Assembly (NCBI GenBank): GCA_030062745.1
Contig: CP099839.1
Coordinates: 3,576,615-3,640,614, forward strand
Length of the DNA stretch: 64,000 bases
From: Capitulum mitella
Taxonomy: Eukaryota > Arthropoda > Thecostraca > Pollicipedomorpha > Pollicipedidae
Direction of reading: 5' to 3'
Made by a program: the position numbers and the translations under genes. A model generated the notes under the pieces. It was not told the DNA's origin, did no database searches, and saw only the letters and a list, made by a program, of their open reading frames with translations. This document shows positions 56,016 through 64,000 of the stretch, one piece after another; the stretch's first letter is position 1; each line of letters begins with the position of its first letter.

Positions 56016-56320
56016 ACTTGTCAATTTGGTTTACAGTGCAGCTTATTACGCTTGCATGCGTTTATGTGAAATGTATTCAATGACAGAATAGGATGAGCAT
56101 GATTAACGAAAGCAAAGCGCTTTGTAAAGGAACCCGAGTTTTCCCTGTTAGCTGAGCACACGGCCAATAAAGCGCAAGTGCCTGTCGTCCAGATCGACGA
56201 GGAGGTCAACATGTTTTTCAGTGTGGTGTTTGGGTTAAAACATAACTAACGTAAATTTTGCCGTAAATTTGTTTCCTTTTGCAATCAGTGTTTTTCTCCT
56301 TTTTTCTTCTACAATCCAGT

Positions 56321-56401
56321 CTCAACCAGGCGGCTAGACGAGAGTTTGATCAACATAAGCTAGCTGTGAAAGCAGTGGCTCGGCAGGCGTATGGAATTAA
56401 A
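56321..56401 (+). CDS. Possible small internal exon, unrecognised
   Basis: A pyrimidine-rich acceptor (TTTCTTCTACAATCCAG) precedes Leu-Asn-Gln-Ala-Ala-Arg-Arg-Glu-Phe-Asp-Gln-His and Val-Ala-Arg-Gln-Ala-Tyr-Gly. A donor-like AAAG|GTACAT follows near 56401. The frame is open and alanine/arginine/glutamine-rich, like a helix. It is short and unassigned; the exact acceptor could be a few bases either side. Confidence 0.22.
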
Positions 56402-56639
56402 GGTACATTAGGTCCGCAGAGCACACCTGGCGCTTTTTCGTTCTTTTTTTTTAGATGCGCAGTTTGCGAAAGTCGAGCTGTCATCGGTCGCATTAACTGC
56501 GTGCACTCGCTGTGCTCTTTCATTGCGGCATTACAGAACAAACAATGTGGCTGCTGCGTGCGAATTTTCGACCAATTACCGTTGGTGAGAAGGCGGGTGC
56601 AGATTCCATTTCGTCTCACTGAAATACCGTAGATACGTA

Positions 56640-57900
56640 AATTTGTCTGTCACGTAGATAACAGACAGCATAATTTTCCTGTACGTCTCACATGTCAATA
56701 CATGGAGCATGTAACTTTAAGAACAAAAACCACGATAGCATTCCATGAACAGCAAGCAATAACCTATCTTAGAGCGCTTGATACAGACTCGAAGCGAAGC
56801 GCTCTCTCGCAAAACATCCGGAAAACTAGAGACCTCGGATTAAATGGAACATTCTCATCAGATACCTGAGACTTTGAAAAAGAAGTCGACTGAGTAACAA
56901 ATTAAGATTCCCTGCACGAATTAGAGACGAAGAAATCAGAGCGAAAAAAACGAAGTTTTTCATTGGAAGTTATTCAGTACGATCCAAATGAAAATAGGGT
57001 TAGAGCGATGATAAGATCTAAAGTATTTATTTCAATTGTAGCATAAAATTATGAATGGATTTTGACGCATTTTTGAATAAAATGCATCAGACGCCTTTGC
57101 ACACAGGTGAATATTATTGACAAAATTGCCCACAATCCTAGACGTATTTTATCTATCAGCAACCGAAGGTTGAAAAAACAGAAATGATTCGGTGTCGACA
57201 GGTGTTTGGAGAATGCATTGAAAACAGCGCCCTCCTGAACGAATGACAATGAAACACCGATTGATGCGATGGAACTGCGAAGTGCGAACTGCGATGCGAA
57301 GGACTGTTCTAACTGAAAGGAAATGATGAATGATGAAACGTCTGCGGTGCAGCAAACTTTCCGTCATGACTTTAGAGTTCCTTATTTGAAAGCCTTCAAA
57401 TGCATTTCAGAGTTTTCTAAATTTCTCAAGAGACTTATCTAATTTTTTTTCTGAAAACTTTCTGCAGCTACCAAACGTCTTCAGCTCTAGTTCTCAGAGT
57501 CGTCATTAAAGAGAGTCAGACAAAGGCGTCTGACAACCCATTTATGTCTTAAGTATGAAATCGTGCCGCAGTGCCTCTAGGTGATTCATATCCATAATGT
57601 AAAATGGTACTTCCTTTCTTCTGAAGCGAAAAGCCCTGTCAGAGCACAGTATCTCAGAACCATTTCATCAGCCACTTTTGGGAATTTCAAGTCGTTCCCG
57701 CACTCTCTCATTGGCTAAATGGCTTATACTTCTAGTATGTTCAGATTAAGCTCCGCGCTTTAATTGGTTACATATGGTATCATAATGGCATGATAATTGC
57801 ATCATATCCTGAATCACATTCTACATCATTTCCGTTTGAAAGTAGTACATAAGCAGCGCCGGATTTTGCTCGGTATGTTAAGGCTCAAGCTTAGGCTCAG
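56640..57900. other. No gene recognised
   Basis: AT-rich sequence without credible frames or repeats. Confidence 0.4.
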
Positions 57901-58021
57901 TGGTATTAGGTGTGGAAGACTGTGGTGGTGTTTGTGGTGTTAGTGTGAGGAATGACGGCGCCCAAAGTGTTAGCGCAAAAAGTGACCGTGCATCTAGTTT
58001 CAGTGTGTGTAAGAAGATAAT

Positions 58022-58370
58022 ATGGCGTTAGTAAAGAACTTTAATTCGTTTTTTCGTTTTTCGGTTAATCCGGCGCCGAATGACTCACTGACGGTGAAGG
58101 TCAGGACACGGGAGTGCCTCTTCAGCTGGGCAGGGGGGAGGGGCAAGAAGCGTTTTGGATCAAATGTTTCCAGTCAACGCCCACAGGGTCAATGTACAAT
58201 TTCAAAAAAATTGGGCGGCTGAAGCCCCTGGCCTCATGGCTCCCGAGCCCATGGTGAAGTCTGAAAGAACTGAGTCGATAGAAAAGACTGGCACAAACGT
58301 GGTCGCCAATAGAAAAACTATCGCGCCAAGCAGAAAACTGTGCTACACGGGCATCGCATTGCCCCGCTAA
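58022..58370 (+). CDS. Two overlapping short frames, unrecognised
   Basis: An ATG in good context (AATATGGCG at 58022) opens 66 codons to a stop at 58222, overlapping a second 71-codon frame (58155-58370). This could be a frameshifted gene start or chance. No domain was recognised. Confidence 0.15.
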
Positions 58371-58419
58371 ATTTGGACATTGCGTTGGCAAGATCTAAAA
58401 CGTTTCTTTTTCAGAATGT

Positions 58420-59004
58420 TCACGCAAATACTTCACTGTTTGAAGCGTTCCCACCGAGAGAAGGTTTGACGGGATTAAAACTAAAGAGCACATGCGGAGT
58501 TCTATAGCCCTCAGGTGGAGCTCGAGCAAAATCTAAAAAATGGCACCTCCTAGCAAAAAAAAAATTGTACCACCTAGACAAAAAACACCCGACGCCACAT
58601 AAACAGTACTTTTGAACATGGTCTGGAAACATTACCTCCTTTTTATAATCGTCAAGATTAATTCCAAAAACATTCTTAGATGCACTCCCATGTAAACAGT
58701 GCTGCACATGTCGGCAACCAAGTGCCTTCGTCATATCACTAGGTAGACAAGCATACACCCTGCCGGAATAAGTACGCACATAGTACAGACCATTCTTGAA
58801 ACCAGGTTTTATTGCATCTCGTTGAGCTGGCAGCATGAACGGAATAACCGTACATGAAATTTGGGTTAATTGCGTACATTTTAGGGTGGCTTTAGGCACC
58901 CTAAAATGTACGCAAACTATAAAGGCAGATTCTGGGATCATATGAAAGTTGTTTGAGAGTACGGGTCCCTGGACTGCCGATCTGCCGGAACTGGTACTCC
59001 ACAT
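58420..59004 (-). CDS. 194-codon open frame, unrecognised
   Basis: The longest frame here in DNA of ordinary GC content, which makes pure chance less likely. The product would be about 21 kDa with several Cys and His residues in its centre (Cys-Arg-His-Val-Gln-His-Cys, later Tyr-Cys-Leu-Cys-Gly-Val-Gly-Cys), and no signal peptide. It could be an exon of a transposon protein or a host exon. A perfect 19-bp hairpin lies inside the frame, which is unusual for coding DNA. No family is recognised. Confidence 0.25.
   Translation of the reverse strand: MWSTSSGRSAVQGPVLSNNFHMIPESAFIVCVHFRVPKATLKCTQLTQISCTVIPFMLPAQRDAIKPGFKNGLYYVRTYSGRVYACLPSDMTKALGCRHVQHCLHGSASKNVFGINLDDYKKEVMFPDHVQKYCLCGVGCFLSRWYNFFFARRCHFLDFARAPPEGYRTPHVLFSFNPVKPSLGGNASNSEVFA
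58870..58915. repeat. 19-bp perfect hairpin, 8-nt loop
   Basis: TTGCGTACATTTTAGGGTG at 58870-58888 is exactly complementary to 58897-58915, with loop GCTTTAGG. It is the strongest short palindrome noticed in the window. Confidence 0.95.
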
Positions 59005-59109
59005 TAAGGCCTAACGTTGCTCAGGTTTTGAGAACGGATTCTGATTTCGCTGTTCCTCGTGGTGTCTGCCATTCCTGTGCTATTGTTTCCGGACTGGGAT
59101 TTAGGTAAG

Positions 59110-60916
59110 CTGCTACATGACAATGTACATATTGGTGTATTGGTTATCCTAGGCAGCTAATGCAGTAATGGCCGCGTTGAATTAACATTCTGCACAGCTT
59201 CCACGTGTTTAAAAAAGCAGGAGGGAACCAGCGACAACAGAACAATACACTCCTCCAGGCATTCATCCAAGATTTTCCTCGGAAGGTGAGGTAAATGTAA
59301 AATTTTGTCATATGTCACTGGCATATGATTAAATTTATAGGAAAAAGCAGCAGTTTTATGCCATTTATCTCACATCTAATGAAAAAGAAAACAGCCCGGG
59401 AGACATGGCCCTCGTGCACCCCCACCCCGTTTGGCTACGTCCCTGCACGCTTCAGAAGAAATCCCATCTTGTCTTTTGTGCGACATCCAGCGTCATTCAG
59501 TTTAATATAGTTTAAATTTTTATCTCCATATTACAACTGCTAAATTCAAACACATAACATCTTGTGACCAAACAAGTTTGACTTGAAGCGTGTAAGAGTC
59601 TTGCTAGAAAGTTAGGAACCGAAAATATTAGACGCAGGCACACTCAGTTATTTTTCCTTGTACATTTATTGTTACTATTATCATTATTTATTTTATTTCA
59701 TTTTTTCTTGTTTCCAGAACTCATAACCCAATTTCGCTTCTTACTTTCACATGATGTTCCATTGCCCGTTATGTTGTTCCCTTCATCCGCCATTGACAAT
59801 CCTCGGAAACTTTGTAGACGATGGGAATGGTCATTCATCCTCAGTGTCATACCTTAAAACCATACTGGGTTATGTTACCGATGTGTAAAGGAGCGAGCAT
59901 TGTTCTGAAACGAACGCAAAATGACTCAACATGCATCTCAGGAACATTTCCAGGAGCCGCTCCTGGTGCATCTGGGATACTGAAATTCTGGTATGACATG
60001 TGAAAGGGGTGAGTACGCACGGCTGCGTAATCTCAGCGCAGTAGCACAGTCCGCCGTTTGGCTTTAGCGTCAGAAAAACCACAGGGAGGAGGGAACGCTC
60101 TCCCTCACGTATGAAAAACATGAGTACTTGAATGGACGCTCTGAATTAAAGCGCTTTCCACTATTTGCATAAAACGGACGCGCCGTGGAACAGCTGGAAT
60201 TTACGATACCATGCACATCTTTCTATCAAAGATATTTGACGCCGCCTCTGAGTGGCGTTTGCGAGATTCTGCTGGACACAAATTGGTTCGGCCCACACAA
60301 TCCGAAGTATATTTGAAATACAGCATACCAATCCACGTCAAGCATGACGCAATGCATCGCACTGATAAATCAACACTTATCGTCGTTAAGCGAGATCAAT
60401 GGTAGCACTAACAAGACCTCAAAGTTTAAAACGACTCAGTGGAAAAGTCCCTAGTATATCTTAGCATCGGACTTCTGTCGTGAACTGGGCAAAGGGTAAA
60501 CTTTAAAACGGAATGTCCTGATCCTAAATGTACTGATATTTTTCGTATTCGATGCCTTCTTCTATCTTTTACGTTCTGTCAAAATCGATATTTGGGAAAG
60601 AACATGGCTTCAGGGCAAATTCAAAAGTGGCATGACTGCAAAAGGTCGGCTCACGCTACGATAAGGATGCGGTGAACTGCTCCCATCAGCTTACAAAACT
60701 TGGTTACCATATTGACGGAAAAAAATCCTTAGTAATTGACGTTGTAAAAAAATTCCTGGTTAGACTGATGAATGATAATGAAATATTAAAACCATGGAAA
60801 CGAATACATTTTGAGGTATGGAAAATAAAAAAAACGCACTTTGAGCTATTTCGTACATCTTCTGCCTAAATGTGACGCAAAGCCCTGAAACCAACAAAAC
60901 CAAAACAGTCTGCGTG
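59110..60916. other. No gene recognised
   Basis: AT-rich sequence with scattered 60-70-codon frames. TTTAG|GTAAGC near 59105 and GGGG|GTGAGT-like sites near 60005 are donor-like but have no supported exon. Confidence 0.35.
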
Positions 60917-60917
60917 T

Positions 60918-61157
60918 GTGCTCGCAAGTTTGCTCGCGGCCGCTGGCCAAATCCAGTGGTTCACAAAGGCTACGTACCTTGACAAGGCTGAAAGGTTTTG
61001 GAACGAAGGCGCTTGTTGGTCGAAGACTGATGAGCTGGAAGCGCAGGGAGAGTGGCGAGAGGCCGGAAAATTCCTTCACTCGGTGTGCACGTGGTCCTTG
61101 TTTGGGATCGCAGCGTCTGTGTTCGAAGCGATTTGTGATTTTCAAAACCTAAAGAAG
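60918..61157 (+). CDS. Possible coding exon with perfect AAG|GTAAGT donor
   Basis: About 80 open codons end at AAG|GTAAGT (last exonic base 61157). The peptide is well mixed: Trp-Phe-Thr-Lys-Ala near its start, Lys-Ala-Glu-Arg-Phe-Trp-Asn-Glu-Gly, then Gly-Glu-Trp-Arg-Glu-Ala-Gly-Lys-Phe. A hydrophobic Trp-Ser-Leu-Phe-Gly-Ile-Ala-Ala-Ser-Val-Phe stretch precedes the donor. No ATG opens it. Possible acceptors lie at about 60930-60955 (GCAAG; AATCCAG), so the 5' end is uncertain. The charged-helix-then-hydrophobic layout suggests a membrane-associated protein, but no family is recognised. It is one of the better host-exon candidates here. Confidence 0.35.
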
Positions 61158-61649
61158 GTAAGTGGGTTGGTATACAGATAAAGGTAGCTGTAACTTCATG
61201 CAAACAGGGCAGCATAAGTCGCAGTGGTGTTTAAACTGCCATGTCTAGCAACAAGTGAGGGGAATATGAAGGAAACCCAGAACCTTGCGGATGCTTAAAC
61301 TGGCCAGAAAGGTGCACCCTGGCCATTCTGGCCGGGAATCTGGCAGCTTTTCAAATGTCCGTATAAACCCGCCTTTAGACATGTCCTTTTGGGATCTCGT
61401 GTCCCCTGCGGTTGATGTGTCTTAGGCTCAGAACCGGAAGCGCGATGTGGTCCCGTAGGACTTACGGTGCAGAACACTGGAATACACGGCATCTTACGAT
61501 GGCCATATCACTACGTAAATCGATGTTCCGAAAATAGATACTGGTTTGGGCTGTGCTTTTTTGTGTGGCCTTGATACTTGGTCGATCGCTTGAGACCCAT
61601 CGGAGTTTGTGGCTATTTGCAAGACGCTCTGTTTTATTGAGACTAGCGA

Positions 61650-62349
61650 CAATGTTTTTCACCTACTTATTGCAGACTCGCTGAGCTGCGTCTTAGCGCT
61701 GAAGTGTTTTTATCCGCCTTGTCCCCTTGCACAGGATATTTTGACATAACCGACAGTGCTAGAACGACTTAGAAAGCGCGTGACGTTCTGCTGGATCCCA
61801 AGCCCGAATAAGCGTAAAGCTATTACACCCCTCTTAGGAACCTAGGCCTCAAGTTCACGACAAAGCCGGCGAGAAGTGATTCTCTCCCGTATGCGCCTGG
61901 GCCACACACAAGCAACGCATCAGCATCTTTTGAGGAGTGAAGAGAAAGAGCTGTGTCCGCGCTGCAGCGAGCCCTTCACTGTGCACCATGTGCTGATCGT
62001 ATACAGTGGTTTGATTTCGGAGCATTTGCGGCACTTCGGGCACAGTGCGACACCTCGCACCTTGTTGATTTGCTAGAAGACGACTCTCGTTTTATAGAGA
62101 CGGCACAACTGTTCGGCTTCTATCTGATATGGGTTTTTTCGCGGTGTATGCACCTTACTAGTTACATTTGTTTTAATTTGTGTACGTTATTGTAGCTAAC
62201 CTTTTTGTCTTGGCATACTACGTTATGTGACGCCGATGGGATATGCTAGTCGTGATACTTGGTGGAATACATAATCCAGTTATGGGCGCCGAATGACGTC
62301 GAAGTCGGTGCGCCCCTAAGCCCCAATAATCAATCAATCAATCAATCAA
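61650..62349 (+). mobile_element. 5'-truncated LINE: RNase H remnant, C-terminus and 3' tail
   Basis: Reading in shifting frames gives an RNase H-like start (Ala-Asp-Ser-Leu-Ser-Cys-Val-Leu-Ala-Leu near 61671) and Val-Thr-Phe-Cys-Trp-Ile-Pro-Ser near 61780. An apparent internal deletion follows. The C-terminal zone comes next (Ser-Arg-Met-Arg-Leu-Gly-His-Thr, Cys-Pro-Arg-Cys, Pro-Phe-Thr-Val-His-His-Val; 61870-62195). The 3' UTR ends in a GGCGCCGAATGAC...GTGCGCCCCTAAG block (62285-62326) and an AATC repeat tail. RNase H plus this C-terminus fits I/Jockey-group LINEs of arthropods. It is dead on arrival: truncated and frameshifted. Confidence 0.82.
62327..62349 (+). repeat. (AATC)n LINE tail
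   Basis: Five AATC units terminate the LINE; the sister tail at 5.5 kb uses AACT instead. Confidence 0.9.
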
Positions 62350-62566
62350 CAGTCTGCGTTTCCATGCGTTATTCAAAAACATATATTTTGAGTTCAGTTT
62401 TAACCAACAAATCATGAATGAAAATTCCGATGAACTGAATATTCTGAATAGATGTCCAAAACGCCTCTAGTATGGTTGGTGTCGAGCAAACATAATTGTC
62501 ACGCCAGAAGTTCATTTCATTAAACCCAGTGGATGACGAGGTCACGGGAAATATCTTCAACGGCAA

Positions 62567-62914
62567 TCATTTTTGTTTGCCGATTTTGCTCGTATTCGTA
62601 GTTTGTCTAAAGGTAGCGTTTACATTAATATAAGTGACTGACAAACGCACATAAAACAAGGCTGCCGCCGTCTTCATGGGGAAACGTATTCTCATTGTAC
62701 GGATGAATGGAGATGGGTCCGAACTTCGAGAAATGGTGGCGCAAAGGAGTTCAGGTCTGATAGTCTCCGTCAGCGGCCCCGGCGCGTTTCGCGAAGGCCT
62801 GACACATAGAAGCCTCCGAAGGCTGGTGTGGGATTGTTGCAGCTTTGTATGAATGGGATGGCTTGGACTGTTTGAACGGCGAACACCACTTGTCAAGTTA
62901 TAGCCGTTGGGCAT
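62567..62914 (-). CDS. 115-codon open frame, unrecognised
   Basis: ATG-initiated, Ser/Thr/Arg-rich, no domain or splice support. A second frame (62369-62566) abuts its end on the same strand. Confidence 0.15.
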   Translation of the reverse strand: MPNGYNLTSGVRRSNSPSHPIHTKLQQSHTSLRRLLCVRPSRNAPGPLTETIRPELLCATISRSSDPSPFIRTMRIRFPMKTAAALFYVRLSVTYINVNATFRQTTNTSKIGKQK

Positions 62915-63103
62915 ACAGTGCTACTACAGTGCTATAAGCTTCAACGGTCCCACTGATCGCGGCGATGTTCCTATGAATAATATCAAGATGCTCAGAACCA
63001 CGTCGCCAGGACGGGTTCTCATTTAGCAACACAGTACGTCAGCATCCTTTCACTTCAAGTTTGCCCATGCAAGTAAGTCCCATGAATGGTAGTCTTACTT
63101 TTG

Positions 63104-63260
63104 ACTTAGGTGGACACGGAAGTGGTTTTAGCTATGCTTCGGTGGACTTAATAATTTTAGGTGGACATGACATGTCCACCTAAGCGGAGTTCAGTTTGGT
63201 CATCTTAACGGGACATTTTTCCGACTTCGCAATGAAACATTTAGGTGGGCATGGTTTCAT
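63104..63260. repeat. GGTGGACAT motif cluster with 12-bp palindrome
   Basis: TTAGGTGGACAT at 63157-63168 is perfectly inverted at 63172-63183 (3-nt spacer). Related TTAGGTGGAC/TTAGGTGGGCATG motifs occur at about 63105, 63140 and 63241. It looks like two transposon ends abutted head-to-head, or a short structured site. Confidence 0.7.
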
Positions 63261-63585
63261 GTCCACTCATCTTTCTGTGGTCCGCGAACAATTTTTTAAT
63301 GCTTTGTGTTTTCCCAACTGACTACCACACAGAAACACTGTCGTTCAGTCAGCTGGCCTTTTCTCATGACGAAAATCTGCCTTGGGTGGACGTATGTGCC
63401 GGGATAACGAGGAATCGGTGGAAATGGCAGGGGCTGGCGTAAAATTGTGACGCCATCACAGTTAGCTGCCCAACTGCCTACTTGGGCGCGGACGCCGGCT
63501 TCTTGACGACATTGTATTCAACGTGGGTTGTGTGTCCTCGTAGCGTTGTGGCTACGTGAACAGATCTGTGACCATTGTTGAAGGT
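63261..63585. other. No gene recognised
   Basis: Short interval before the terminal hAT-like element. A 65-codon frame is unsupported. Confidence 0.4.
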
Positions 63586-63990
63586 CAGGGGTGTCGATTT
63601 GTATTTTTTCAAGGGGGGCTCTGGTCCGCCCAATGTTGACCTGGGCCTCACCAACGATGGTTTGTGCCTCTCCAATATTTTCCGTCAGTTTTAAAGAGAA
63701 TTCGGCAAAAATAAATAAGCGGCCGCAATAGGTTAAAGATAGGCAGAAAGTATAGAATAAGGCGCAAAGTGATGCATCTATCCATCTTTCTATCTTCTTT
63801 ATATACACATATGCCTGTATACATAGCATATACACAATTCTTTTATTCCAAAAATAGTAACAAAAAACTAAAAGGTTTCTATCGATGAAAAAGTGGGCCA
63901 AATCCGTTGAGAAGCCCACATCCGGGGGAGGTTAGGTTGTCAGACCGACGGCTCGGCCCACCCAATCATTTACCGAAACTGACACCCCTG
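63586..63990. mobile_element. hAT-like MITE (405 bp) with perfect 8-bp target duplication
   Basis: Ends CAGGGGTGTCGATT and, reverse-complemented, CAGGGGTGTCAGTT (12 of 14 identical). Both sides carry TTGAAGGT (63578-63585 and 63991-63998), an exact 8-bp duplication as made by hAT transposases. The interior is non-coding; the 133-codon minus-strand frame (63518-63919) runs through the left end and is an artefact. Confidence 0.88.
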
Positions 63991-64000
63991 TTGAAGGTCC

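Noticed and set aside
63518..63919. 133-codon minus-strand frame
   Set aside because: It starts inside and leaves the hAT-like MITE; low-complexity and not conserved coding.
1..64000. tRNA and rRNA genes
   Set aside because: No B-box-like GGTTCGAATCC with a paired cloverleaf and no rRNA-like sequence was noticed by eye; a dedicated RNA-gene scan was not possible here.

Overview
The window reads as invertebrate nuclear DNA, most likely arthropod, but the species cannot be fixed from the sequence. There are no operons and no long intact host reading frames. The DNA is AT-rich and intron-like, broken by short GC/CpG-rich islands, microsatellites and minisatellites, and it is packed with eukaryotic transposons. 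The arthropod leaning rests on the transposon families (an RNase H-bearing LINE, a mariner-type transposase, a P52rIPK-like hAT) and is an inference.

Layout: 1-7.9 kb holds a 104-bp triple tandem repeat, a 1.2-kb TTAA-flanked non-autonomous element (family 1), a CpG island carrying a 55-bp LINE 3' tail, and a possible terminal exon. From 7.96 to 13.21 kb is a nested structure: one family-2 TTAA element split in two by a decayed Tx1/L1-like LINE of about 4.1 kb, whose reverse-transcriptase motif A is itself amplified as four 56-bp tandem copies. From 13.3 to 20 kb there are two opposed arrays of a short AT-rich motif, a third TTAA family rich in AGGTCA half-sites, and a second family-1 copy. 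From 21 to 28 kb there are a GC-rich island, weak plus-strand exon candidates and a small hAT-like element. At 28-29 kb a ~145-bp unit is repeated in tandem and then inverted. From 30.7 to 42 kb there are four more family-2 copies, one inserted into a decayed coding sequence, plus minus-strand exon candidates downstream of a CpG island at 33.7-34.2 kb.

From 42 to 44 kb is a decayed hAT transposase gene. A hAT-like element (46.8-49.0 kb) filled with minisatellite has a perfect 8-bp target-site duplication. A mariner-type relic (51.7-53.2 kb) follows, next to a small minus-strand exon candidate. A plus-strand exon candidate lies at 60.9-61.2 kb, a 5'-truncated LINE at 61.65-62.35 kb, and a 405-bp hAT-like element with a perfect 8-bp duplication closes the window.

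No rRNA, tRNA, CRISPR array or intact host gene was seen. Host content is limited to isolated exon candidates judged by splice motifs and codon-position composition; all are low confidence. The region is best understood as intronic/intergenic DNA built up by waves of cut-and-paste elements and LINEs, in which nesting gives a relative order of insertion.
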